NCBI RefSeq assembly: GCF_900086645.1
Contig: NZ_LT576451.1
Location: 806,001 to 870,000 of the forward strand
Reading direction: 5' to 3'
Length of the DNA: 64,000 nucleotides
Origin: Curtobacterium sp. 9128
GTDB lineage: Bacteria > Actinomycetota > Actinomycetes > Actinomycetales > Microbacteriaceae
Below are positions 1-7,665 of this stretch, piece by piece. The position numbers and the translations under genes were made by a program. Each line of letters begins with the position of its first letter. The stretch's first letter is position 1. The notes under the pieces were generated by a model, which was not told the DNA's origin, did no database searches, and worked only from the letters and a program-made list of their open reading frames with translations.

Positions 1-140
1 TGCAGGTAGCCGAGCACGAAGCTCTGTTCGTGGGTGAGCTCGCGCTCGCGTACCCACTCTTCTGCGGCCTTGCGCTGGGCCCACCCGATCCAGCGCATGA
101 GCTGGAGCGGGGTGTCGAAGTGTGGTGCGCGCTGCGTCAT
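1..140 (-). CDS. MarR-like transcriptional regulator, N-terminal part only
   Basis: The first 46 codons of a leftward gene are present; the rest lies beyond the window edge. The translation starts MTQRAPHFDTPLQLMRWIG and runs into helices rich in Ala, Glu and Arg ending near LTHEQSFVLGYL. This resembles the N-terminal dimerisation helix and first DNA-binding-domain helix of MarR proteins. The ATG (140-138) is the first start after a good promoter and operator-like palindrome, which fits an autoregulated MarR gene. No obvious Shine-Dalgarno precedes it, so the transcript may have a very short leader. The family call rests on the N-terminus and context only; another small winged-helix family is possible. 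Confidence 0.55.
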   Translation of the reverse strand, partial: MTQRAPHFDTPLQLMRWIGWAQRKAAEEWVRERELTHEQSFVLGYL

Positions 141-147
141 GATCAGA

Positions 148-176
148 ACTCTAAGTGTTAGAACTCGAACTGTCAA
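148..176 (-). promoter_or_regulatory. Promoter with overlapping palindrome for the leftward MarR-like gene
   Basis: On the minus strand there is a -35 TTGACA (176-171), a 17-bp spacer and a -10 TAGAGT (153-148), 8 bases upstream of the ATG. An inverted repeat TCTAA-N3-TTAGA (150-162) overlaps the -10 box, and AGAACTC occurs twice as a direct repeat (145-151 and 160-166). This is the arrangement expected of an autorepressed MarR promoter. The promoter boxes are seen directly; the operator role is inferred. Confidence 0.6.
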
Positions 177-231
177 TCTTCGAACTGACTAGGTTCCGCT
201 CACCCGTCGAGACACCGCACAACACCCGAGG

Positions 232-251
232 CGCCGCAGTTTTCGGCGGCG
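232..251 (-). terminator. Hairpin downstream of cutC
   Basis: CGCCGC (232-237) pairs with GCGGCG (246-251) around an 8-base loop, about 30 bases past the cutC stop codon. It could end the leftward cutC transcript. The stem is short and no clean U-tract follows, so this is a weak call. Confidence 0.35.
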
Positions 252-281
252 TCTGGCGCGGAAGGAGGCGTTTCGGCGGGA

Positions 282-1010
282 TCAGTGCGCGGCGGCGCGA
301 GCGGCCCGCACGACGTCGGCGTCGGTCACGAAGTGCGCGGAACCGTCGTCGGAGCCGCCCATCGGGACGCCGTCGTGGGCGCTCCCCGCGGCCGCGCGCT
401 TCGCGGAGAGGTGCACGGCGGCGGCCCCCGTCGCGAGGAGGGCCGGGACGTCAGCGGGAGTGACCCCTGCGCCCGCCATGACCTGCACGGGCCCGGCGGC
501 ATCGACCATGCGGGCGATCGTCGTGGCACCGGCGACCGCGGTGGGCTTGCCGCCGGACGTCAGCACGCGGGTGAACCCGATGTCGGCGAGGAGCGCGACG
601 GCTGCGACGGGGTCGGCGGCGTGGTCGATCGCGCGGTGCAGGGTGACCTCTGCCGTGTCGCGGACCTCCTTCGCGGTCGCCACGAAGCGCCGGAGGACGT
701 CCACGTCGAGCGAGTGGTCCGGACGCAGCGCCCCGACCACGACACCGGCGGCGCCGGAGCGCAGCACGGCCCGGAGTTCCCGTTCCATGAGGTCGATCTC
801 GGCAGCGTCGAACACGAACCCGCCCGGCCGGCTGCGGATGAGCGCGTGCGCCGGGATGCCGGTCTCGTGCACGGCCTCGACGAGGGCCTGCGACGGGGTG
901 AGCCCGCCGAGCTCCAGCCCGACGCAGAGCTCGACACGGTCGGCACCGCCGTCGCGGGCGGTCGCGGCACCGGCCGGCGAGGTGACGGCGATCTCGAGGG
1001 CAACGGTCAC
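282..1010 (-). CDS. cutC: CutC family protein
   Basis: The 242-residue product matches the length and pattern of CutC, a TIM-barrel protein named for copper homeostasis but of uncertain function. Visible family features are LEIAVTSPAGAATARDGGADRVELC at the N-terminus (given here as two overlapping parts: LEIAVTSPAGA and DGGADRVELC), the GLTPS motif near residue 34, LIRSRPGGFVF near residue 58, and VLTSGG then VMAGAGV towards the C-terminus. Translation begins at a GTG that shares four bases (GTGA) with the stop of the upstream M81 gene, so the two are translationally coupled. As the third gene of a ROK repressor/M81/CutC operon facing a peptide-type ABC transporter, it may serve catabolism of the imported compound rather than copper handling; that is inference. 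Confidence 0.9.
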   Translation of the reverse strand: MTVALEIAVTSPAGAATARDGGADRVELCVGLELGGLTPSQALVEAVHETGIPAHALIRSRPGGFVFDAAEIDLMERELRAVLRSGAAGVVVGALRPDHSLDVDVLRRFVATAKEVRDTAEVTLHRAIDHAADPVAAVALLADIGFTRVLTSGGKPTAVAGATTIARMVDAAGPVQVMAGAGVTPADVPALLATGAAAVHLSAKRAAAGSAHDGVPMGGSDDGSAHFVTDADVVRAARAAAH

Positions 1011-2545
1011 AGCACGGCTCCGAGGGGTTCGTTCGACGAGGGGATGATCCGCGCGGTCAGGTCGGGCTCCGACGGGAACACTCGATCGTAGGGGAACATC
1101 GGCCGCTCGATCCTGTGGTGCCCGAGCCGCTCGAGGTCCTGGTCGACGCCCCCCGGGGTGAGCGCGAGCATCCAGTCGGCGGACATGTCGAAGAGCTCTG
1201 GTTCGAGGTAGCCGATCTTCACGATGACGACGTCGGCGCTGCGCGGGTCGAGGTCGAGGTCGGTGAAGTCGTGCTCGTGGTGGTACGGCTTCCTGGTCTT
1301 GGTCAGGATCGCGTAGACGCTGCCGACCTGCAGCACGACCTCGATCTCGGCGTCTCGGTCGCCGTGCTTGATCGCGTGCACCCGGCCGGTCATCGTGATC
1401 GGGCCCGCGTGCACGGCGTCGACCGTGGCGCCGGCGGTCACGGTGACGGTCGCACCGACTCCGGCGTCGACGGCGGTGGCGACGGCATCGGCGCCGGGCA
1501 CGCTCGCGTAGATGACCACCGGGCCGGACGGGTCGGTGAACGCGGGATGCGCGAGCACCTGGGTCAGCCCCCACGTCATGTCGCCGGAGCCGCCCGCGGT
1601 CGGGTTGTCGCCGGAGTCGGAGATGAAGTACGGGTGTGCGGCGCCGGGAGCCAGCGCAGCGGCGAGGCATTCGTCGAAGGTGCCCGTCGGCGCGACGAAC
1701 ACGAAGTCCTCGCGGACGTCCCAGAAGGCCTGCGCCAGCCGTTCGGCACCCGCGGCAACCGCGTCCCTCGACCACCCGGTGACGACGGTGACGGCACGGT
1801 CTCGGGGTTGATCGGCCCAGGCGTACCCGACCCAGATCGCGGCGTCGAGGACACCCTCGGTCGCCTCGACCTCCGGCACCTGCGCGTACAGCGACGCCGC
1901 GGGCTCGATGCGCGTCGAGGTCTGCTCGCCGGGGAGGAGCACGGGGATCGGGATCCACGCCTTCACCGGACGACGCGCACCGACGGGTCGGGTGGTGAGC
2001 ACGTCGACGAGGTTCCGGACGGCGCGCTCCTTCGTCTCCATGGCGTCCTCGTGCGGGGCCATCCGGTAGCAGGTGACGAGGTCGACCTGGTGCGCGAGGT
2101 CCGCGGTGACGTTGCCGTGCAGGTCCATCGATGCCGAGACGACCACGTCGGGGCCGATCACCGCGCGGATGCGTCCGAGCAGGTCGGCCTCGGCGTCGTC
2201 CAGCCCCTCGACGACCATCGCCCCGTGGATGTCGTACCAGAGCCCGTCGACGGACGTCGACGCCACGATCGCGGTCAGGCGCGCCACGATCTCGGACGCG
2301 AGCTCCTCGTAGGACGCGCGGTCGACGATGCCCCCCGGCAGCGCGTGCCCGATGAGCGCCCCACGGAAGTCGGCGTCCAGCGACGCGAGGAACGGGTACC
2401 GCGCAACGACCTCGTCCCCGCGATCCGGGTGGAACGCCGGCGCGAGGGTCCGCGTCGGCGTGAACGTCGACGTCTCGATGGCGAGCCCGGCGATGGCGAT
2501 GACGGGACGGTGGCCGGCGGTCGTGGTGCTGGTCGTGTCAGACAC
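1007..2545 (-). CDS. M81 family metallopeptidase (MlrC-like)
   Basis: The 512-residue protein belongs to the family of MlrC, the zinc enzyme of microcystin breakdown. Predicted metal-binding motifs are visible: DIHG near residues 105-108, DLHGN near residue 150, and ISDSGDNPTAGGSGD further on, as in MlrC relatives. The chosen GTG start has a CAGGAG ribosome site and overlaps the ROK regulator stop by 8 bases. A longer reading frame upstream lacks homology. The C-terminal gene neighbour is CutC, with a 4-base overlap. Most actinobacterial M81 proteins have unknown substrates; here the adjacent dipeptide-type transporter suggests a cyclic or modified peptide or amide. No signal peptide is seen, so it should act in the cytoplasm. 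Confidence 0.85.
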   Translation of the reverse strand: MSDTTSTTTAGHRPVIAIAGLAIETSTFTPTRTLAPAFHPDRGDEVVARYPFLASLDADFRGALIGHALPGGIVDRASYEELASEIVARLTAIVASTSVDGLWYDIHGAMVVEGLDDAEADLLGRIRAVIGPDVVVSASMDLHGNVTADLAHQVDLVTCYRMAPHEDAMETKERAVRNLVDVLTTRPVGARRPVKAWIPIPVLLPGEQTSTRIEPAASLYAQVPEVEATEGVLDAAIWVGYAWADQPRDRAVTVVTGWSRDAVAAGAERLAQAFWDVREDFVFVAPTGTFDECLAAALAPGAAHPYFISDSGDNPTAGGSGDMTWGLTQVLAHPAFTDPSGPVVIYASVPGADAVATAVDAGVGATVTVTAGATVDAVHAGPITMTGRVHAIKHGDRDAEIEVVLQVGSVYAILTKTRKPYHHEHDFTDLDLDPRSADVVIVKIGYLEPELFDMSADWMLALTPGGVDQDLERLGHHRIERPMFPYDRVFPSEPDLTARIIPSSNEPLGAVL

Positions 2546-3722
2546 GGACGCTCCTGTTCCTGGTGGTCGACTGGGGGATCGGCGTCGACAGGTCCTGCAG
2601 TGACGCGGCGAGACCGCGCTGCAGGGCGAACTGTCCGGCACCGACGAGACCCGCGTCCGCGCCGAGCGAGGCGCGCTCGATGACGAGGTGCTGCGTCATG
2701 AGGGGGTGGCAGCTCTCGTAGAGCTGGCTGCGCACAGCCGCGACGAACGGGTCGAGGGTGGACAGGATGCCGCCGAGGTACACCGCATCCGGGTTGAAGA
2801 AGTTCACGTTGGCGGCGAGCACCTCGCCGAGGTACCGACCGGCGAGCCGCACGGCACGGGTCGCCTCGGGGTCGGCGTCGGATGCGAGTCGCACGACGTC
2901 GGCCGTCGAGGTGACCGGCACCCCTGCGGCGCTGAGGATCCGGACGAGCGCCGCGCCGGACGCCACAGTCTCGAGGCACCCGGTGTTGCCGCAGGAGCAC
3001 GGGGTGTCCCCGGCCGCGTCGATCCGCACGTGCGTGATGTCCCCGGCGGAACCGGTGGCGCCCCGGTAGAGCCGGCCGTCGATGACGATCCCGGCACCGA
3101 TCGCCGAGCCGGCCTTGATCGTGATGGCCTGTCGCCGCGATGCGGGTTGCACGATCTGCTCACCGGCGGCCATGCAGTTCGCGTCGTTGTCGACCGCCGC
3201 CGGCACCCCGAACCGCTCGGTGAGCCACGACGCGACGGGGAACCCGTTCCACCCGGGCATCCGGCTCGGCAGGTCGACGACACCGGCCTCGACGTCGACC
3301 GGACCGGGAAGGCTCAGCCCGACGCCGCGGAGTCCGGCCGCTCCGCGCGACTCGATCAGCTCCTCCAGCAGCGACGCCAGTCGCTGGAGCCCGGCGGTGG
3401 GGCCGTCGGATAGCGCGAACGGTACGTTCGCGACCGACTCGAGCGAGCCTCCTGGCAGCACGATGCCGACCCGCGCGTGACCGCCGCCGACGTCGGCGGC
3501 GACCGCGTACTCGTCCACCCCACCGATCCGGAGCACCTTGCGGGGACGACCGCCGGTCGAGGCATCGGTGCCCTCCTCGGCGAGCAACCCGTGTGACAGG
3601 AGCTGCGACACGACGTGCGACACGGTCGAGGGAGCGGCGGCGAGCAGCCCGGCGATCTCGGTCCGGCTGGTCGCCTGACCGGATGCGACGAGCTCCAGCA
3701 CTCGGGAGCTGAGGTCCGGCAC
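2538..3722 (-). CDS. ROK family transcriptional repressor
   Basis: The 394-residue protein has an N-terminal winged helix (SRTEIAGLLAAAPSTVSHVV, about residues 20-39) followed by a sugar-kinase-like ROK domain. The ROK part shows AADVGGGHARVGIVLP, the active-site-like DNDANCMAAGE and the intact zinc motif CSCGNTGCLET. This is the layout of NagC/XylR-type regulators that bind a sugar or sugar phosphate. I chose the GTG at 3722 because GGAG lies 6 bases upstream; the same frame stays open for another 180 bases without a better start. It heads an operon with the M81 and CutC genes and faces a transporter operon ending in a ROK kinase. It probably represses both operons through the palindrome at 3834-3849. 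Confidence 0.88.
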   Translation of the reverse strand: MPDLSSRVLELVASGQATSRTEIAGLLAAAPSTVSHVVSQLLSHGLLAEEGTDASTGGRPRKVLRIGGVDEYAVAADVGGGHARVGIVLPGGSLESVANVPFALSDGPTAGLQRLASLLEELIESRGAAGLRGVGLSLPGPVDVEAGVVDLPSRMPGWNGFPVASWLTERFGVPAAVDNDANCMAAGEQIVQPASRRQAITIKAGSAIGAGIVIDGRLYRGATGSAGDITHVRIDAAGDTPCSCGNTGCLETVASGAALVRILSAAGVPVTSTADVVRLASDADPEATRAVRLAGRYLGEVLAANVNFFNPDAVYLGGILSTLDPFVAAVRSQLYESCHPLMTQHLVIERASLGADAGLVGAGQFALQRGLAASLQDLSTPIPQSTTRNRSVRV

Positions 3723-3833
3723 GACTTTCTCCAATACAACGAAAACACCTGGCAACAACGACGCATCGCCGACTCTAACGGGCAGACAGCAAGGTCGACC
3801 CTTTCGACCGAACCGCAGAAACGAAGTATTTAC

Positions 3834-3849
3834 AAACAAATGTTTGTTT
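3834..3849. promoter_or_regulatory. Perfect operator palindrome AAACAAA-TG-TTTGTTT
   Basis: Seven-base arms AAACAAA and TTTGTTT flank a 2-base centre in the 196-bp spacer between the divergent ROK repressor and the ABC transporter operon. It stands out in otherwise G+C-rich DNA. Firmicute XylR (ROK) operators have the same AAACAAA/TTTGTTT character, so this is very likely the binding site of the ROK repressor starting at 3722. Weak promoter boxes for the leftward gene may flank it, with TAAATA as a -10. The palindrome is seen; its role is inferred from family knowledge. Confidence 0.75.
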
Positions 3850-3918
3850 TTCCAACGGCTTTGGTCGTTGACTGTCCCCACGCTCCACCTCCCGAATCCC
3901 ACGCACTAGGAGATCCGC

Positions 3919-5715
3919 ATGACCAAGCCCCGTCGCTGGGCCCTCCTCACCGGGGCGGCGATCGCGGTGAGCGCGCTGCTCGCCGGCTGTTCCGGTGGTG
4001 GCACAGCCGCCACGAACACCAACTCGGACGAGATCAACTACGCGCTGCCGGCGAACTTCACGCCGAACTGGATCCTGCCGATCGGCACCGCAGCGCACCT
4101 CAACACGAACAACGGCTCGATCGCGCAGTCGCTGTACGAGCCCCTGATCGCGTACGACGGCTCGACCGGCAAGATCGCCTGGAACAAGAAGGGGTCGGTC
4201 GCGACGGCCGCGGACTTCGCGAGCGACGGCAAGAGCGTCACGGTGACCCTGGGCGACCGGCACTGGTCCGACGGCAAGCCGATCACGAGCCGCGACGTCG
4301 AGTTCTGGTTCAACCTGATCAAGGCGAACAAGGCCCAGTGGGGGTCCTACTCCGAGGGCAAGGTCCCGGACAACTGGACCTCGTTCAAGGCCGACGACGA
4401 CACGCACTTCACGATCACGTTCGACAAGGCGTACAACTCCGACTGGATGCTCGCCAACCAGCTGAGCCTCGTCGTCCCGCTGCCGCAGCACGCGTGGGAC
4501 AAGACGAGCGCCTCGGCATCGGTGTCGGACGCCGACCGCACGACCGACGGTGCGAAGGCGGTCTGGAAGACCATCAACACCGCCGCAGGCAAGATCGCCG
4601 ACTACGACTCCGACCCGCTCTGGAAGACGATCTCCGGCCCGTACGGCGTGAAGTCGTTCACCACCGCCGGCAAGGTCCAGCTGGTCGCCAACAGCAAGTA
4701 CGACGGCGGCCAGAAGGCGCAGATCACGACGGTCAACCTGCTCCCGTTCACCACCGCCGACGCCGAGGCGAACGCGGTCCGCTCCGGCGAGGTCGACTAC
4801 GGCTACATCCAGGCGACCGACCTCGACCAGAAGGACTCCTTCACGTCGAAGGGCTACGACGTGAAGCCGTGGACCGGCTGGGCGATCACGTACATGCCGT
4901 ACAACTTCAACAACCCGACCATGGGCGCTGTGTTCAAGCAGGACTACGCCCGCCAGGCCGTGCAGATGTCGATCGACCAGAAGAGCCTGTCGAAGGTGGT
5001 CTTCAACGGCACCGCGACGCCGACCTACGGCCCGGTCCCGCAGGCGCAGGAGTCCGACTACGTGTCGAGTGCCCAGAAGGACAACCCGTACCCGTTCAGC
5101 ACGTCCAAGGCCAAGGCCCTGCTCACCAGCCACGGCTGGACCGAGCAGGGCGGCACGATGGTCTGCTCCGACGCGGGTTCCGGCGCCAGCCAGTGCGGCG
5201 AGGGCGTCGCGGCCGGCACGAAGTTCACGATGCAGGTGCTGTCGCAGTCCGGTTCGTCCGTGACCGACAACATGATGAGCGCGATCCAGTCCTCGCTCGC
5301 GAAGACGGGCATCGGCTTCACCATCAAGACGGCCCCGGTGTCGAGCGTCCTGTCGCAGACCCCGACGTGCACCTCGGACGAGGACAGCTGCGACTGGGAC
5401 CTGTCGTTCTTCGGCACCGCGGGCAGCTGGTACTTCCCGGCCTACCCGACCGGTGAGGCGCTGTTCTCCACGGGCGGCTCGGCGAACTTCGGCAGCTACT
5501 CGAACAAGCAGGTCGACGACCTGGTCAACGCGACCACCACCTCGACCGACTCCAGCGCGGTGCAGGACTACAGCGCAGCGGTCGCGAAGGACCTGCCGGT
5601 GATCTGGCTGCCGAGCCCGGACTACCAGATCTCGGTGGTCAAGCAGGGCCTGACCGGGTTCGACCAGGACTCCCTGGCGAACTTCCACCCGGCCCAGTGG
5701 AAGTGGAGCAAGTAG
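3919..5715 (+). CDS. ABC transporter substrate-binding lipoprotein (family 5, peptide type)
   Basis: The 598-residue protein is a DppA/OppA-type extracytoplasmic solute-binding protein. A lipoprotein signal peptide ends in LLAGC with the lipidated Cys at residue 24, followed by a Gly/Thr/Asn-rich linker. Family 5 features include an N-terminal NYALPANFTPNW stretch, SIAQSLYEPLIAYD, KSVTVTLGDRHWSDGKPITS and a C-terminal VIWLPSPDYQISVV. AGGAG lies 7 bases before the ATG. It is the first gene of a five-gene operon with two permeases, a fused double ATPase and a ROK kinase. The ROK repressor and ROK kinase suggest an amino-sugar or glyco-conjugate ligand, for example a muropeptide, rather than a plain dipeptide; this is inference. 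Confidence 0.93.
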   Translation: MTKPRRWALLTGAAIAVSALLAGCSGGGTAATNTNSDEINYALPANFTPNWILPIGTAAHLNTNNGSIAQSLYEPLIAYDGSTGKIAWNKKGSVATAADFASDGKSVTVTLGDRHWSDGKPITSRDVEFWFNLIKANKAQWGSYSEGKVPDNWTSFKADDDTHFTITFDKAYNSDWMLANQLSLVVPLPQHAWDKTSASASVSDADRTTDGAKAVWKTINTAAGKIADYDSDPLWKTISGPYGVKSFTTAGKVQLVANSKYDGGQKAQITTVNLLPFTTADAEANAVRSGEVDYGYIQATDLDQKDSFTSKGYDVKPWTGWAITYMPYNFNNPTMGAVFKQDYARQAVQMSIDQKSLSKVVFNGTATPTYGPVPQAQESDYVSSAQKDNPYPFSTSKAKALLTSHGWTEQGGTMVCSDAGSGASQCGEGVAAGTKFTMQVLSQSGSSVTDNMMSAIQSSLAKTGIGFTIKTAPVSSVLSQTPTCTSDEDSCDWDLSFFGTAGSWYFPAYPTGEALFSTGGSANFGSYSNKQVDDLVNATTTSTDSSAVQDYSAAVAKDLPVIWLPSPDYQISVVKQGLTGFDQDSLANFHPAQWKWSK

Positions 5716-5738
5716 GTCGCTGACGCGACCACCGGACT

Positions 5739-5775
5739 GGAGGCTCGGTGCGCGCCCGGCGCACACCGAGCCTCC
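5739..5775. repeat. GGAGGCTCGGTG hairpin between binding protein and permease
   Basis: GGAGGCTCGGTG (5739-5750) pairs with CACCGAGCCTCC (5764-5775), with partly paired bases extending into the loop, in the 97-bp gap after the binding-protein gene. It belongs to the recurrent GGGAGGCTC hairpin family of this window. Within an operon such a hairpin commonly acts as a partial terminator or mRNA stabiliser, giving more binding protein than permease. No T-run follows. Confidence 0.7.
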
Positions 5776-5812
5776 CGTCCCGCTCACGTAGGAACCGACC
5801 AACGGAAGCCGC

Positions 5813-6772
5813 ATGACCACAGTCCTCTACCTCACCCGGCGGGTGCTCCAGGCGCTCGCGGTGATCCTCATCGTCACGATCGTCGTGTTCTGCCTGCTGC
5901 ACGCGCTGCCCGGCGGCCCCGCGAGGGGCGTGCTCGGCGTCTCCGCGACACCCGTCCAGATCGCCGCCTTCAACCAGGCGCAGGGGCTCGACCAGCCGCT
6001 GCCCGTGCAGTACCTCCGGTTCCTCGGGCGGCTGCTCACCGGCGACCTCGGCACCTCGTACACGCTCAACGAGCCGGTTTCCCAGCTCATCCAGGAGCGC
6101 CTGCCGAAGACCCTGGTGCTGACCGGGCTCTCCGCGGTCCTCGGCCTCGTCGTCGCGATCCCGATCGGCATGTGGCAGGCCGCCCGCCGCAACGGCGCGG
6201 TGGACTACACGGTCACGGCACTCGCGTTCGTCTTCTACTCGACGCCCGCGTTCTTCCTCGGCCTCGTCCTCATCGTGGTGTTCAGCCAGCAGCTGCCGTG
6301 GTTGCCGTCGCAGGCGCCCAGCGGCAACACCCTCGCCGAGGTCTTCCAGGACCCGGCAGGACTCGTGCTGCCGGTGCTCACCGGGGCGCTCGCGATGATC
6401 GCGGTGTTCAGCCGGTACATGCGGGCATCGACGCTCGAGAACCTGCAGGAGGACTACGTGCGCACCGCCCGCGCCGGCGGATCGTCGACGATGACGATCC
6501 TGCGGCGGCACGTGTTCCGGAACTCGCTGACGCCGATCGTCGCGATGCTCGGGTACTACCTGCCGGTGCTGTTCGGCGGCGCGCTCGTCACCGAGCAGCT
6601 GTTCAACTACCCGGGAATGGGGCTGCTGTTCTGGAACGCGGCGCAGTCCTCGGACTACCCGACGCTCCTCGGCTGTGTCCTCGTCATCTCGGTCGCGACG
6701 GTGATCGGCACGCTGCTCGCCGACGTCGCCCAGTCGCTCATCGATCCTCGTGTGAAGGCGGACCGCGCATGA
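5813..6772 (+). CDS. ABC transporter permease, DppB type
   Basis: This 319-residue inner-membrane permease opens with the typical LTRRVLQALAVILIVTIVVF first membrane segment and a periplasmic loop containing GPARGVLG and a QGLDQPLPVQYL motif, as in DppB/OppB. The cytoplasmic EAA loop is visible as DYVRTARAGGSSTMTILRRH. About six membrane segments are expected. The ATG has a weak GGAAG upstream. The stop overlaps the next permease start by 4 bases, so the two halves of the channel are made together. Confidence 0.93.
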   Translation: MTTVLYLTRRVLQALAVILIVTIVVFCLLHALPGGPARGVLGVSATPVQIAAFNQAQGLDQPLPVQYLRFLGRLLTGDLGTSYTLNEPVSQLIQERLPKTLVLTGLSAVLGLVVAIPIGMWQAARRNGAVDYTVTALAFVFYSTPAFFLGLVLIVVFSQQLPWLPSQAPSGNTLAEVFQDPAGLVLPVLTGALAMIAVFSRYMRASTLENLQEDYVRTARAGGSSTMTILRRHVFRNSLTPIVAMLGYYLPVLFGGALVTEQLFNYPGMGLLFWNAAQSSDYPTLLGCVLVISVATVIGTLLADVAQSLIDPRVKADRA

Positions 6773-7665
6773 CCACCGTCCAGATGGCCCCGGAAGCACC
6801 GGGCACACCCGTCACCGTCGCCGCGACCGGCTTCCGCCTCGCCGCCCGCCGGTTCTCGCACAACACCCTCGCCGTGATCGGCCTCGCCGTGATCGTCGTC
6901 ATCGTGCTGTTCTGCTTCGTCGGTCCGTTCCTGTACCCGACCGACCAGACGCACACGCAGCTGTCGCAGGCCAACCTCGGCCCGAGCGCCGCACACTGGC
7001 TCGGCACGGACGCCGTCGGGCACGACGTCCTCGGCCGCCTGATGTACGGCGGCAAGGTGTCGCTCATGGTCGGCATCGCGGCCGGCATCCTCGCCACGGT
7101 CGTCGGCACGCTGTGGGGATCGATCGCCGGGTACGTCGGCGGCTGGGTGGACGCGGTGATGATGCGCATCGTCGACGCGGGCATCGCGATCCCCGCACTG
7201 TTCATCCTGCTCGTCATCTCCGCGATCACAACGCCGGGGGTCGGCGGGCTCATCGTGATCCTCGGCCTGGTGTCGTGGCTGGTCCCCTCCCGCCTGATCC
7301 GCGCCGAGACGCTCACGCTGAAGAACCGCGACTACGTCCTCACCCTCCGGGCCATCGGCGGCTCGCACGCCCGCGCCATCGGGAAGCACCTGCTACCGAA
7401 CTCGGTGTCCACGATCGTCGTCGCCGCCACGTTCCAGGTCGCCGACGCGATCCTCCTCGTGGCGTACGTCTCGTACCTCGGCCTCGGGGTCCAGGCGCCG
7501 GCGACGGACTGGGGTGGGATGCTCTCGGCGGGACTGACCGCCGCGTACTCGGGGCGGTGGTGGCTGATCGTGCCGCCGGGTCTCGCCGTGATCCTGGTCG
7601 TCTGCGCGTTCAACGCCGTGGGCGACGGGCTCCGGGACGCTTTCGACGTGAGGGGCCGGGGATGA
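6769..7665 (+). CDS. ABC transporter permease, DppC type
   Basis: The 298-residue second permease has a short cytoplasmic N-terminus, one membrane helix near residues 33-55, then the DppC hallmark HWLGTDAVGHDVLGRLMYGG. The EAA loop appears as DYVLTLRAIGGSHARAIGKHLLPNS, recognised in part as RAIGGSHARAIGKHLLP, and the terminal GVQAPATDWGGMLS is typical. It starts at the ATGA overlap with the first permease and ends in another ATGA overlap with the ATPase gene, so it is a core member of the operon. Confidence 0.93.
   Translation: MTTVQMAPEAPGTPVTVAATGFRLAARRFSHNTLAVIGLAVIVVIVLFCFVGPFLYPTDQTHTQLSQANLGPSAAHWLGTDAVGHDVLGRLMYGGKVSLMVGIAAGILATVVGTLWGSIAGYVGGWVDAVMMRIVDAGIAIPALFILLVISAITTPGVGGLIVILGLVSWLVPSRLIRAETLTLKNRDYVLTLRAIGGSHARAIGKHLLPNSVSTIVVAATFQVADAILLVAYVSYLGLGVQAPATDWGGMLSAGLTAAYSGRWWLIVPPGLAVILVVCAFNAVGDGLRDAFDVRGRG

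Noticed and set aside
1115..2683. 522-codon plus-strand open frame
   Set aside because: Antisense to the M81 peptidase gene, with Arg/Asp/Gly-rich composition typical of shadows.
3775..5820. 681-codon minus-strand open frame
   Set aside because: It covers the binding-protein gene in antisense and has no recognisable domain.
5639..6808. 389-codon minus-strand open frame
   Set aside because: It lies antisense to the permease gene, with Arg/His/Asp-rich low-complexity translation. The plus-strand permease has clear family motifs.
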